A stretch of 33,026 nucleotides of DNA from the NCBI RefSeq assembly GCF_000832125.1, contig NZ_JPRK01000001.1, positions 1 to 33,026 of the forward strand. The letters run 5' to 3'. The notes beneath the pieces are model-generated. The model was given only the letters and a program-made list of their open reading frames with translations, was not told the DNA's origin and ran no database searches. The stretch comes from Flavobacterium hibernum (GTDB lineage: Bacteria > Bacteroidota > Bacteroidia > Flavobacteriales > Flavobacteriaceae). The number at the start of each line of letters is the position of its first letter. The first letter of the stretch is position 1. The translations under genes were made by a program, and so were the position numbers. Of this stretch, positions 8,066 through 16,349 are shown piece by piece.

Positions 8066-9840
8066 TGGTTTCAGGAATTCTTTCAATCTTTCAAAACAAA
8101 ATAGTTTTGAAATGCTTTTTAGCCATCCTTATATTAATCATGTTGGGTAGTTCGCTGTATTTAATAAAGTGTACTAAAAATGAAATACAAATAAAGAAAA
8201 AAGACAATACTGCCCAAATTAAAAAGCTAATGGATAAAGCAGATGTTCTATTTGACACTTACAAGTTTGTAAACTCTTATTACTACTATAACGAAGCTCA
8301 ATTACTTTGCGATACAAAAACTGATTACGTCGATTATGTATATGCTCTAACGTGCATGGCATCTGTAGAACAAACTCTTGGCGATTATACTGCCAGTGAA
8401 ATATTACTAACCAAAACTCTTCCGCATTTAAAAAAAATAAAAAAACCAAGATTTGCGGCAAACGTATACAGCCAGTTTGGAGCTAATTATTATTATACAT
8501 ACGATTACAACAATTCTCTATTGTATTACACAAAAGCATTACATTTAAAAACAAGTTATTATAGAAAAATTGTTGCCTTAAATAGCATTTCTTTAAATTA
8601 TCTTAAGCAAAAAAAATACAAGCTTGCAGAAAGCATACTTATTCCGCTTTCAAAACTTAAAGTTATTTACAAAAAAGACCCATTTATAAACGACGATGAA
8701 TACTCTAGAATTCTAGACAACTTAGGCTTATGCTATAGTGAACAAGGTAAGCCCGAAGCATTAGATTATTACAAAAGAAGTCTCGCAATAAAACTTCGTC
8801 TAAAGGAATACAATGGACTCATATATAATTACCTTCATTTTGCAGAATACTTTCAAAAAAGTGATCCTTCATTGGCCAAAACTTATGCATTACAAGCTTA
8901 TGAACTTTCTAACAAATTAAATGATAATACTACTAAATTGCAAAGTTTAAAATTATTAACCAAAACCAGTCAAGGAAGTGATGTAAAAAAATACACTCTA
9001 AAATTTATTCAACTTGCGGATAGTATTACTACTTTGAAGAAAAAATCAAAAAAACAATTTGCCAGAATTAAGTACTATTCAAGTCAAGATAAATCCGAAA
9101 ATTTACAGCTGAAAGATGAAAAGGTTACTAATGATTTGTATTTAGAGCGTCAAAAAAAACGTAATATCATTTCATATATCATTATCATTTTTACTGTTAT
9201 TTTTAGTCTTTTTCTTTATTTATACCTAAAACTGAAAGGTCGAAAAGAAAAAAATGAAGAAATTCTTAAAAGTGAAATGAGAATTTCAAAAAAATTACAC
9301 GACGAATTGGCAAACGATCTTTACCAAACTAGGGCTTTTGCTCAAAATAAAGATTTAGAACAAAACGAAAACAAAGAGAATTTATTAAATAATTTAGAGG
9401 CTTTATACTCAAAAACAAGAAATATTTCGAAAGAAAATAGTCTAATACCAACCAACGAATTTTATCATATTGCCTTAAAAGAAATGATTTCAGGATTTAA
9501 GACTCCTAACATAAACATTTTATTAAATGGTTTAAGTGAAATTCTGTGGAATCAAATTGACAAAAACAAAAAAATAATTATTTACAGGGTTCTACAGGAG
9601 TTATTTTTCAACATGAAAAAGCATAGTGATGCTACTTTAGTTAGTGTAACTTTTAAAATTGTAAATAAAAATATAGTCATTGGCTATACGGATAATGGTG
9701 TCAGAGAAAAAAATAATCCAATAATTTTTAAAAATGGATTGCAAAATGTGGAAAGCCGTATTAAAACTATAAATGGAACTATTATTTTTGACGATCATTC
9801 GCAGAATAGTTTTAAGTTAAGTTTTACATTTCCTTTATAA
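8065..9840 (+). CDS. TPR sensor histidine kinase, paralogue with altered ATP-binding motifs
   Basis: 591 residues, same layout as the preceding kinase: N-terminal membrane segment (about 13-35, no proper lipobox around C36), periplasmic TPR region (about 50-320), membrane helix (about 367-389), kinase domain with H412 in RISKKLHDELAND and N box VLQELFFNMKKHS. Two differences stand out. The DxGxG motif reads DNGVR (543-547), losing the second glycine, and the late EKGF glycine is QNSF here. GLQNVESR is retained. The protein may bind ATP poorly and act as a partner or regulator of the first kinase. Its stop codon is 10 nt before the response regulator, so translation of all three genes is probably coupled. 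Confidence 0.9.
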   Translation: MVSGILSIFQNKIVLKCFLAILILIMLGSSLYLIKCTKNEIQIKKKDNTAQIKKLMDKADVLFDTYKFVNSYYYYNEAQLLCDTKTDYVDYVYALTCMASVEQTLGDYTASEILLTKTLPHLKKIKKPRFAANVYSQFGANYYYTYDYNNSLLYYTKALHLKTSYYRKIVALNSISLNYLKQKKYKLAESILIPLSKLKVIYKKDPFINDDEYSRILDNLGLCYSEQGKPEALDYYKRSLAIKLRLKEYNGLIYNYLHFAEYFQKSDPSLAKTYALQAYELSNKLNDNTTKLQSLKLLTKTSQGSDVKKYTLKFIQLADSITTLKKKSKKQFARIKYYSSQDKSENLQLKDEKVTNDLYLERQKKRNIISYIIIIFTVIFSLFLYLYLKLKGRKEKNEEILKSEMRISKKLHDELANDLYQTRAFAQNKDLEQNENKENLLNNLEALYSKTRNISKENSLIPTNEFYHIALKEMISGFKTPNINILLNGLSEILWNQIDKNKKIIIYRVLQELFFNMKKHSDATLVSVTFKIVNKNIVIGYTDNGVREKNNPIIFKNGLQNVESRIKTINGTIIFDDHSQNSFKLSFTFPL

Positions 9841-9850
9841 GTGCTACAGT

Positions 9851-10519
9851 ATGTTTAAAAAAGTTTTAGTTGCCGAAGATTTAGATAGTATAAGTATAGC
9901 CGTTATTCAAGTACTTGAAGACCTGAAAGTTCCTATAATTCATCACGTGAAATATTGTGATGATGGTTTGTTGAGAATAAAAAAAGCATTACTAGACAAT
10001 GAACCTTATGATTTATTAATAACTGATTTATCTTTTAAAACAGATCACCGGAAAGTGAATTTAAACTCTGGAGAAGATCTTGTAGAGGCGGCTAATGAGT
10101 TTCAACCTAAATTAAAGAAAATTGTATTTTCGATCGAAGATAAATCATATCGTATAAAATCACTTTTTTCTGATTTGGGTATTAATGCGTACGTTTCTAA
10201 AGGAAGAAACAGCATAAATGAATTAAGAAAAGCAATTGAAGGAACTTATAGAAATGAAGAGAAAATACTTTCTTCTGATTTGTCTTTTTCTTTTAACGAC
10301 AAGGCTTTAATCGAAATTGAATCTTATGACATTTCGATTTTAAAACTTTTAGCTCAAGGTTATATTTTAGAAAATATTTCGAATGAATTTAAAGCTTCTT
10401 CCATAACTCCAAACGGGACTAGCAGTATCGAAAAACGCATCAATAAACTAAAAATATACTTTAAAGCAAATAACAATGTTCATTTAATTGCCATTGCAAA
10501 AGACTTTGGCTTGGTTTAA
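9851..10519 (+). CDS. Response regulator with C-terminal HTH
   Basis: 222 residues. The receiver domain (about 1-130) has the acidic pair E9/D10, phosphoacceptor D59 (LLITDLSF), S94 at the switch position and K117 (YVSKG). The C-terminus (about 155-220) is a divergent LuxR-type helix-turn-helix with a short insertion (ASSITPNGTSS) before the recognition region, a pattern seen in Bacteroidetes regulators that accompany TPR kinases. It is the last gene of a tight three-gene operon with two kinases. Its targets are unknown. The small membrane gene just downstream has its own promoter-like element and could be one. Confidence 0.9.
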   Translation: MFKKVLVAEDLDSISIAVIQVLEDLKVPIIHHVKYCDDGLLRIKKALLDNEPYDLLITDLSFKTDHRKVNLNSGEDLVEAANEFQPKLKKIVFSIEDKSYRIKSLFSDLGINAYVSKGRNSINELRKAIEGTYRNEEKILSSDLSFSFNDKALIEIESYDISILKLLAQGYILENISNEFKASSITPNGTSSIEKRINKLKIYFKANNNVHLIAIAKDFGLV

Positions 10520-10568
10520 ATTTCATACCGTTTACGGGTTTCCGTAAGGAAATAATTTTTTATAGATT

Positions 10569-10576
10569 TAAGTTTG
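10569..10576 (+). promoter_or_regulatory. -7 element before the 84-residue membrane protein
   Basis: TAAGTTTG matches TAnnTTTG and lies 21 nt before the ATG at 10598. It covers a possible TTG start at 10574, supporting the later start. Confidence 0.5.
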
Positions 10577-10597
10577 TATGAATCTATTAACCTACAA

Positions 10598-10852
10598 ATG
10601 AAACCCAAGAACAAAATTAATTTTGAAAGCAGTCTTCAACAAAGATTTATTTCAAATATTAATACAACCAAAAACAAAATAATTATGAAAACAATGTTAC
10701 TTTGCGTTTTTCTATCCCTAAGTTTTGCTTTCGTATCTGAAAAAACTGGATGGCTAGAAGTAGATTGGAAAATCATTTTCATCCCTGCTCTTCTTGTTTT
10801 ACAAATAATCATTATTGGAACCGCTCTAAAAAACAGGTATAAGAAGCATTAA
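10598..10852 (+). CDS. Small membrane protein, function unknown
   Basis: 84 residues from the ATG at 10598. A polar N-terminal third (about 1-29) is followed by two hydrophobic helices (about 30-47 and 57-77) and a basic tail (KNRYKKH). I do not recognise the family. An internal methionine (residue 30) starts directly at the first helix, so a 55-residue form is possible. It sits just after the TPR-kinase operon and has its own -7 element, so it may be a regulated target rather than an operon member. The upstream TTG at 10574 is rejected because it lies in the promoter element. Confidence 0.6.
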   Translation: MKPKNKINFESSLQQRFISNINTTKNKIIMKTMLLCVFLSLSFAFVSEKTGWLEVDWKIIFIPALLVLQIIIIGTALKNRYKKH

Positions 10853-10888
10853 AATCATATATTTTTAGATTATCGAACTTCATTGAAT

Positions 10889-11011
10889 ATGAAAAAAATA
10901 ATTTTGATTATAATAATTTTTATAATCATCATACTTCATTGGTATATAACAAATACTGAAGAGATGATGATTGTAGATAATTCCAGTAAAAAAATAGAAA
11001 CTACAAAATAG
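10889..11011 (+). CDS. Possible 40-residue single-pass membrane peptide
   Basis: ATG at 10889 opens a 40-codon frame ending in TAG. It encodes a lysine-led, isoleucine-rich helix (about 3-20), then a polar, charged tail containing NTEEMM and NSSKKIETTK. The pattern of positive N-terminus, one membrane helix and soluble tail is gene-like, but the AT-rich composition could produce it by chance. No perfect promoter motif lies directly upstream. It may be cotranscribed with the preceding small membrane gene, 36 nt away. Confidence 0.4.
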   Translation: MKKIILIIIIFIIIILHWYITNTEEMMIVDNSSKKIETTK

Positions 11012-11053
11012 GAATCTTTATTCTGAAATCACAAATACAATTAAGCTGATTTA

Positions 11054-11081
11054 TTGTAATATTTACAAATGCTTATATTTG
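11054..11081 (+). promoter_or_regulatory. Promoter of the EEP-family gene
   Basis: TATATTTG at 11074-11081, preceded by TTG at 11054-11056 (17-nt spacer), lies 16 nt before the ATG at 11098. Confidence 0.65.
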
Positions 11082-11097
11082 ACATTTTAAATACAGC

Positions 11098-11901
11098 ATG
11101 AAAAATTCTTTAAGTTTTGTTCTTTTCTTTTTTACAATATTCAGCTTTTCCCAAACTAAAATTCTATCTTGGAATTTACAAAATTTTGGAAAATCAAAAT
11201 CTAATTTTGAATTAAATCATATTGCCTCTACTGTTCTTGATTATGATATTATAGCTATTCAGGAAGTCGTTGCTGGTTACGGCGGTGCTCAAGCTGTGGC
11301 TAAACTTGCAACACTTTTAAATGAAAAAGGATCAAAATGGGATTATACCATAAGTGATCCAACAACCGGCAACAGCTATAAAACTGAACGATACGCATTT
11401 ATTTGGAAAACAAGCAAAGTTAAACTTAAAGGAAATCCGTGGCTTGAAAAAAAATATAATCTAGAAATAGATCGCGAACCTTATTTTGCTACATTCGAAA
11501 TCAACAAAAAGACAGTAACTTTAGTTAATTTTCATGCTATTACTAAGAAAAAGCAACCGGAAACAGAAATAAAATACTTTAAGTTCCTACCACAGGAATA
11601 TCCAAACTTAAATTTGGTTTTTATGGGAGATTTTAACTGTCCGCAATCGCACTCTGTATTCAATCCGTTAAAAAAAATAGGATATACTTCGATTTTACAA
11701 AATCAAAAAACAACTTTGAAACGACAATGTAAGGAAACAAACTGTCTGGCATCAGAATTTGATAATATTTTTTATCAAACAAATTCTATTAAATATCTTG
11801 CTTCTGGTATAATTTCGTTTCATACAAAATTCAATACTCTAGACGAAGCCAGAAAAATTTCAGACCATATCCCTATTTGGTTCGAATTTTCAATTAATTA
11901 A
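11098..11901 (+). CDS. Secreted endonuclease/exonuclease/phosphatase family protein
   Basis: 267 residues. A signal peptide (about 1-19, ending FSFSQ) directs it out of the cytoplasm. The DNase I-like EEP fold is recognisable by its ordered catalytic motifs: N26 in SWNLQNFG, E56 in IAIQEV, H146 in VNFHA, D178/N180 in MGDFNCP, D222/N223 in FDNIFY and D256/H257 in SDHIPIWFEF. All are present, so a metal-dependent phosphodiesterase or DNase activity is expected. Two cysteines (C211, C216) in the late loop could form a disulphide. It may serve nutrient scavenging from extracellular DNA. The 3' end overlaps the convergent gene by 4 bp, with no terminator between them. Confidence 0.9.
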   Translation: MKNSLSFVLFFFTIFSFSQTKILSWNLQNFGKSKSNFELNHIASTVLDYDIIAIQEVVAGYGGAQAVAKLATLLNEKGSKWDYTISDPTTGNSYKTERYAFIWKTSKVKLKGNPWLEKKYNLEIDREPYFATFEINKKTVTLVNFHAITKKKQPETEIKYFKFLPQEYPNLNLVFMGDFNCPQSHSVFNPLKKIGYTSILQNQKTTLKRQCKETNCLASEFDNIFYQTNSIKYLASGIISFHTKFNTLDEARKISDHIPIWFEFSIN

Positions 11902-13157
11902 GTTTTAAGTTTCTTTTTCTTTGCAGCAGGAAACAAAACATTATTTAAAATCAAACGATAACCCGGTGAATTTGGATGTAAATCTAAAACTGTTGGCGGA
12001 TCTCCTACTTGATGCTGAAAATCTTCAGGGTCATGACCTCCAAAAAAAGTAAACATTCCTTTTCCTTTTTCACCATGAATATACCTCGATTCTCCGTTAA
12101 GCTCACAAGTACCCATTAACAAAACATTTGATTTTATCAAAGCTGTATCAAATGAGGTTGTTTGCCCCATAAAACCTTTTACTAATTGTGTATGATTTTG
12201 GCATAACATACTTGGAATTGGATCCCATTTTGCAGAAAATTCCATCAAAGTAAAATAATCTTTATCCATCGGAATCCTTCTTTTTGATGTCATATCAATA
12301 TCTGAAAACTCATATACTTCTGGTCTTCTTTCAAGCGTAAAATCTTTAAATGCAAATGAATTTCCGTAATTCAATTTTGACTGATAATTTGAATCACTCG
12401 CATCTCCATCAAACATCGCTTCGCAAATATCAACTCCATCTGCAGCTAATGCAATATCAAAACTATCAGTTGCAGAACACATTGCAAACATAAATCCACC
12501 ACCAATAACAAAATCTCTAATTTTCTTTGCTACCGCACCTTTTTCTTGCGATACTTTTGCATAACCTAATTTTGTAGCTAAAGCTTCAGCATCTTTTTTC
12601 TGTTCTATGTACCATGGAGTATTTTTATATGCCGAATAAAATTTCCCATATTGTCCCGTAAAATCCTCATGATGTAAGTGCAACCAATCATAAAGTAATA
12701 GTTGATCGCTTAAAACCTCTTCATCATAAATTGGCGTAAAAGGAATTTCGGCATAAGTTAAAACTAAAGTCACAGCATCGTCCCAAGGTTGTTTTCCTTT
12801 TGGAGTGTAAACAGCAATTTTTGGGGCTTTTTCTAGAATTACAGATTCCATATTTTGAGAAGGGCTAGAAATCTCATTTAAAATTGACGCCTCTTCAGCA
12901 TCCGAAATCACCTCAAAACTTACACCTCTAATTTTACATTCTTTGCGAATTTCTTCGGCATCAGGCAATAAAAAAGATCCTCCGCGATAATTAAGCAACC
13001 AACTCGCTTTGTAATCTTTACTCAAACACCAATATGTTATTCCGTAAGCTTTTAAGTGATTCTGTTGTGTCGTTTCATCCATCGGAAGTAAGATAAACGA
13101 AGCTTTTGCAGATAATGAAAGTAGAAATATGAAAATATAAACTAAACACTTATTCAT
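11898..13157 (-). CDS. Exported GATase1/ThuA-like protein, usually labelled asparagine synthetase B
   Basis: 419 residues with a signal peptide (about 1-19, ending SAKAS). I recall similar Bacteroidetes proteins labelled asparagine synthetase B, but two hallmarks of that enzyme are missing: an N-terminal catalytic Cys2 and an ATP-pyrophosphatase SGGxDS loop. It does have a class I glutamine-amidotransferase-like pattern. A strand-turn-helix reads VIGGGFMFAMCSATDSFDIA, with C227 at the nucleophile elbow. The C-terminal block has FTFFGGHDPED and NSPGYRLILNNVLFP, as in ThuA-like proteins. This points to an exported flavodoxin/GATase-like fold of unknown activity. The gene converges on the EEP gene with a 4-bp overlap. 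Confidence 0.75.
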   Translation of the reverse strand: MNKCLVYIFIFLLSLSAKASFILLPMDETTQQNHLKAYGITYWCLSKDYKASWLLNYRGGSFLLPDAEEIRKECKIRGVSFEVISDAEEASILNEISSPSQNMESVILEKAPKIAVYTPKGKQPWDDAVTLVLTYAEIPFTPIYDEEVLSDQLLLYDWLHLHHEDFTGQYGKFYSAYKNTPWYIEQKKDAEALATKLGYAKVSQEKGAVAKKIRDFVIGGGFMFAMCSATDSFDIALAADGVDICEAMFDGDASDSNYQSKLNYGNSFAFKDFTLERRPEVYEFSDIDMTSKRRIPMDKDYFTLMEFSAKWDPIPSMLCQNHTQLVKGFMGQTTSFDTALIKSNVLLMGTCELNGESRYIHGEKGKGMFTFFGGHDPEDFQHQVGDPPTVLDLHPNSPGYRLILNNVLFPAAKKKKLKT

Positions 13158-13318
13158 TAGAAAATTATTTTAGTAAAGATATAAAGGAAGCTTTAAAAAA
13201 CACGATAGATATTTCGGTTTTATAAGAGCATAAATGTTAAATAAAAACTTAACAAAAAATTGAAATTGTTTTATCAAAATCACGTAAAAACACGTATTTT
13301 AAAAGTAGATATTATTCA

Positions 13319-13326
13319 TACATTTG
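13319..13326 (+). promoter_or_regulatory. -7 element before a 41-residue membrane peptide gene
   Basis: TACATTTG matches TAnnTTTG and lies 41 nt before the ATG at 13368. The -33 region is T-rich without a clear TTG. Confidence 0.5.
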
Positions 13327-13367
13327 CTATCCCAGATCATCAAACTAATCAATAAAAAACCAAAACC

Positions 13368-13493
13368 ATGAAGTTTAATGATAGTAATAATCAACCAAAA
13401 GGATTAAATGTAATGCAAAAAATAGGTCTATGTGTACTTGTACTCACTATTATTTTGTACTACGTATTATCTATACAATTTTTAACTAGTTAA
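13368..13493 (+). CDS. Small single-pass membrane protein, 41 residues
   Basis: The ATG at 13368 opens a 41-codon frame ending in TAA at 13491-13493. A polar, Asn/Gln-rich head (about 1-14) is followed by one hydrophobic helix (about 18-36) and a short tail QFLTS. The gene has its own -7 element, an A-rich context before the ATG, and ends 3 bp before the convergent response-regulator gene. No function is recognised. Small tail-anchored-like peptides of this kind are often missed by annotation. Confidence 0.6.
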   Translation: MKFNDSNNQPKGLNVMQKIGLCVLVLTIILYYVLSIQFLTS

Positions 13494-13496
13494 AAA

Positions 13497-14162
13497 TTAA
13501 ATTGTAATAACTGCAATTTCATTCTGAATCGCATATACTACTAAACCGGCTATATTTCTAGATTCGGTTTTAAGCAGTAAATTATTACGGTGTCCTTCTA
13601 CTGTTCTCGGACTTAAGTAAAGATGCTCAGCAATTTCTGAAGTTGTTTTTTGCTGGCAAATAAGCTGTAGAATTTCTATTTCACGTGGAGAAAGAAAACC
13701 TGTCTCTAAATTTCCTTTCGAGTTTTTTGTCGAAACAATAGTTTCCTTAATTGTTCGCAACACATTTTCATTATAATGAAATCCTTTTATTGCTACTTGA
13801 TTAATAGTATAAATCAAATCTTTTGGAGTTGTATTTTTTATTAAGTAAGCAACTGCTCCAACCTGAATCATATTTGCAACAAAAGATTTAGTATCATAAC
13901 TTGTTAATGCAATTATTTTAATTTCGGGAAATGATTTGCGAATGATTTTTGTAGCTTCAACACCATTTAAGATTGGCATTTTTAAATCCATGATAATAAT
14001 ATCCGGTTTAATTTCATTGTCATTCAACTGAGAAAGTAATTCTTCTCCATTAGAAGCTTCGAAAACAATATCGATATTATCTTCTCTTTGCAACAAAAAA
14101 GAAATCCCTTTACGGAATAAAACTTCGTCATCGACTAAAGCAATTTTAATAGCGGCATTCAT
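13497..14162 (-). CDS. NarL/FixJ-type response regulator
   Basis: 221 residues. The receiver domain (about 5-125) has D11/D12, phosphoacceptor D59 in IIIMDLKMP, T87 in IIALTS and K109 in YLIKN. A LuxR-type HTH follows (about 155-217) with FLSPREIEILQLICQQKTT and the recognition helix region SPRTVEGHRNNLL. It would be a cytoplasmic transcription factor activated by phosphorylation. Its partner is the kinase encoded upstream at 14275-15066 on the same strand, 112 nt away. The spacing leaves room for an internal promoter, but only an imperfect -7 candidate is visible. Confidence 0.95.
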   Translation of the reverse strand: MNAAIKIALVDDEVLFRKGISFLLQREDNIDIVFEASNGEELLSQLNDNEIKPDIIIMDLKMPILNGVEATKIIRKSFPEIKIIALTSYDTKSFVANMIQVGAVAYLIKNTTPKDLIYTINQVAIKGFHYNENVLRTIKETIVSTKNSKGNLETGFLSPREIEILQLICQQKTTSEIAEHLYLSPRTVEGHRNNLLLKTESRNIAGLVVYAIQNEIAVITI

Positions 14163-14274
14163 TTTGATTTGATTTTGGTCGTTTGGTTTGCCGAAATTAC
14201 AAAATATGAATCAGAAAAACAGTTAAGCACCCCATTTTATTGGACAAAAAGCGCTTATATTGTTACATTTTACA

Positions 14275-15066
14275 TTAAAACGTAAAAATCACATCAATAC
14301 CTTTACCAATTTCCGATTCTATTTCGATTGTTCCATTTAAAAATGAAACACGGCTATCGATATTTTTCATACCTAATCCTTTTTGGTTTTCAGCATTTTT
14401 ACTATCAAAACCAACTCCATTATCTTCATAATTACAAGTACTAACACCGTCAACGGTATCAAAGATGATGCTTATTTCTGTTGCTTTTCCATGACGTAAA
14501 GAGTTGTTCATTAATTCTTGTAAAACTCTAAAAACATGCAAATGGCGATCGATATCCTTTTCATCAAACTCAATTTTGTTTTTATAGTGTATTTTTACAG
14601 ACTTGCTACTTTCAAATTCTTCACATAATTCTTCGACACCCGCATTTAATCCAAATTTCTCAAAAACAGGAGGCAATAAGTTATGGGCAATTTTTCTGGA
14701 GTTTTCGAGCGCTTTTGTAGTTAAGCTAATAATATTTTCTGTAATCTCACTTGTTTCTGCCTCTGTTAAATTTGGAGAGGTTAACAAATGACTGTTTAAA
14801 GAAACAATATTAAGTTTGGAGCTAATATCATCATGCAAATCCTGAGCAATTCTTTTTCGCTCTTCTTCTTGTGTAACAATTATAGCATGCAATTGCTCTT
14901 TTTGATATTGTAATGTTAAATCTCTTTTTTCTAATTCTTTTTGTATAATTTTCTTTCTGGAGAAATAGAAAAATATAATTAGAAAGACGGCAAGAATCAT
15001 GAAAAAACATGATGTATATAAAATTATTGCAACAATTTCTTTATCAGGAATTGAATTTTCACTCAT
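14275..15066 (-). CDS. Sensor histidine kinase (HisKA_3 / NarX-like)
   Basis: 263 residues: a short N-terminus, one membrane helix (about 11-36), a coiled linker (about 40-68) and the kinase. H78 in ERKRIAQDLHDD is the phosphoacceptor of the HisKA_3 dimerisation domain. The ATPase domain has N187 in VLQELMNNSLRHG, DNGVGF (215-220) and KGLGMKNIDSR. There is almost no extracellular sensor domain, so it must sense through the membrane, the linker or a partner protein. It pairs with the NarL-type regulator immediately downstream. Confidence 0.95.
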   Translation of the reverse strand: MSENSIPDKEIVAIILYTSCFFMILAVFLIIFFYFSRKKIIQKELEKRDLTLQYQKEQLHAIIVTQEEERKRIAQDLHDDISSKLNIVSLNSHLLTSPNLTEAETSEITENIISLTTKALENSRKIAHNLLPPVFEKFGLNAGVEELCEEFESSKSVKIHYKNKIEFDEKDIDRHLHVFRVLQELMNNSLRHGKATEISIIFDTVDGVSTCNYEDNGVGFDSKNAENQKGLGMKNIDSRVSFLNGTIEIESEIGKGIDVIFTF

Positions 15067-15220
15067 ATTAGCTCTTAGTATTTAGATTTCTCTCTCTTAA
15101 ATCAAAAATTATATTATTTTATGCCGTCAGTATAATAAAAAACTCAGGCAAACTAATCAGAATATAAACATCTATATTTTTTTTATAATTGACCTACATT
15201 CTTTTTAACATCAAGTATTC

Positions 15221-15847
15221 TCAATCTACTTTTTTATAGAAACTAACTTTCCATTCATATAAAATGAACAAGTGATAAACTAAAAATAAAAAAGCATTTA
15301 ACATCCAACTTAGGTATTTTACATTGTCACTAAGTCTTGTAGAAAAATTCCCAATTAAAAACAATACTGTACATCCTAGTAAGTAAAAGACTGTACCAAA
15401 ACTAACATAGTAAAATTTCTTATTTTCAGTAAGCATATTATAAAAGTGAAGCAAAGCAAAAGCCACTATAAGTAAAGAAGTCAAAGTAATTTCAAACAAA
15501 TTAAACTTTAAAAATTGACTTGAATCCATCATAAATTGTCCTGCTAATAAAAATAGTGCCGTAATAAGAGCAGTTTTTACACAAATCTTTTGGCTCTTTA
15601 TTGGTAATAATGAATTGTAAAACAATCCCAATAATATCATTTGACCAATAAAAAATATATTGACAGCGAATAAATTATTAATCTTGATACGATACAATAT
15701 TTCAAGCGAGCATTGCATTACAAATGCAAATGCTAAATAAGAGACAAAAAAAACATTAGCTTTTCCCTTTCGGAAAAAGCTATATGAATACAGTATCAGA
15801 TTTAATAATAAAATCAAATAACCTGAGTAAATTAAAAAATCATCCAC
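15221..15847 (-). CDS. Multi-pass membrane protein, function unknown
   Basis: 208 residues with about seven predicted hydrophobic helices (roughly 5-23, 33-50, 60-78, 90-107, 117-136, 143-165 and 178-197), short loops and a basic C-terminus. No catalytic motif is visible. The arrangement of seven short helices resembles small 7TM sensor-type membrane domains without an attached output domain, but I cannot name a family. It starts 21 nt after the stop of the gene at 15869-16222 on the same strand, suggesting an operon, and lies upstream of the kinase/regulator pair after a 154-nt gap. Confidence 0.7.
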   Translation of the reverse strand: MDDFLIYSGYLILLLNLILYSYSFFRKGKANVFFVSYLAFAFVMQCSLEILYRIKINNLFAVNIFFIGQMILLGLFYNSLLPIKSQKICVKTALITALFLLAGQFMMDSSQFLKFNLFEITLTSLLIVAFALLHFYNMLTENKKFYYVSFGTVFYLLGCTVLFLIGNFSTRLSDNVKYLSWMLNAFLFLVYHLFILYEWKVSFYKKVD

Positions 15848-15868
15848 TTTTAGATATTTTATTTTCGA

Positions 15869-16222
15869 TTAATACGGAGGACTTGGACGTGTACCATCAT
15901 AAACAAGCGGTATAGGATCTCCTTCACATTCATCTACTCCTGGAGGCGGGCCATAAACGTCATAGTACTGTTTCGTTTTTGGGTCATATTGAGCTCCAAC
16001 AAAAAGTAATGTTTTTTCATTTTTTTCATTAATACCAAGATAAGCACGAACAGCTGTTGTATCAAGTTTTAGTACTAATTCTAAGCTTTCGCGAGGTATT
16101 AAAAAAGATTTTACTTTTTTCTCACGGTCTTCAACCTCGGTATCCTCATCGTATCTTTTTTCCCATTCTTTAGCAACGGGCAACGTAACCTTAATTGGTC
16201 CTGGAAAGGTTTCTTCACTCAT
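15869..16222 (-). CDS. Hypothetical protein, 117 residues
   Basis: A soluble, charged protein with no signal peptide. The middle (about 40-80) alternates hydrophobic and charged residues as in beta-strands. The C-terminal 35 residues are rich in Pro, Gly and Tyr (for example YGPPPGVDECEGDPIP and a final RPSPPY). No family is recognised. It lies directly upstream of a membrane-protein gene on the same strand and may be its partner. A dnaB terminator at 16315-16343 separates it from dnaB. Confidence 0.65.
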   Translation of the reverse strand: MSEETFPGPIKVTLPVAKEWEKRYDEDTEVEDREKKVKSFLIPRESLELVLKLDTTAVRAYLGINEKNEKTLLFVGAQYDPKTKQYYDVYGPPPGVDECEGDPIPLVYDGTRPSPPY

Positions 16223-16314
16223 AGTTTACAAATTAAATTAGTTAATAGTATTAGATATGTTATATGGTTTGGCTAAGCTAATTAATTTTATTAATAATTT
16301 TAACAATTGAGCAT

Positions 16315-16343
16315 AAAAAAAAGCCTTTATTAAAGGCTTTTTT
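16315..16343 (-). terminator. Terminator after dnaB
   Basis: AAAAAAGCCTTT and AAAGGCTTTTTT form a strong A/T-flanked stem with a short loop. On the minus strand it is followed by a run of eight T, just past the dnaB stop codon. Confidence 0.9.
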
Positions 16344-16349
16344 ATTATA

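Noticed and set aside
9851..10519. Regulator as pseudogene because of its unusual HTH
   Set aside because: All receiver-domain residues are present and the frame is intact; the divergent HTH is consistent with a Bacteroidetes subfamily.
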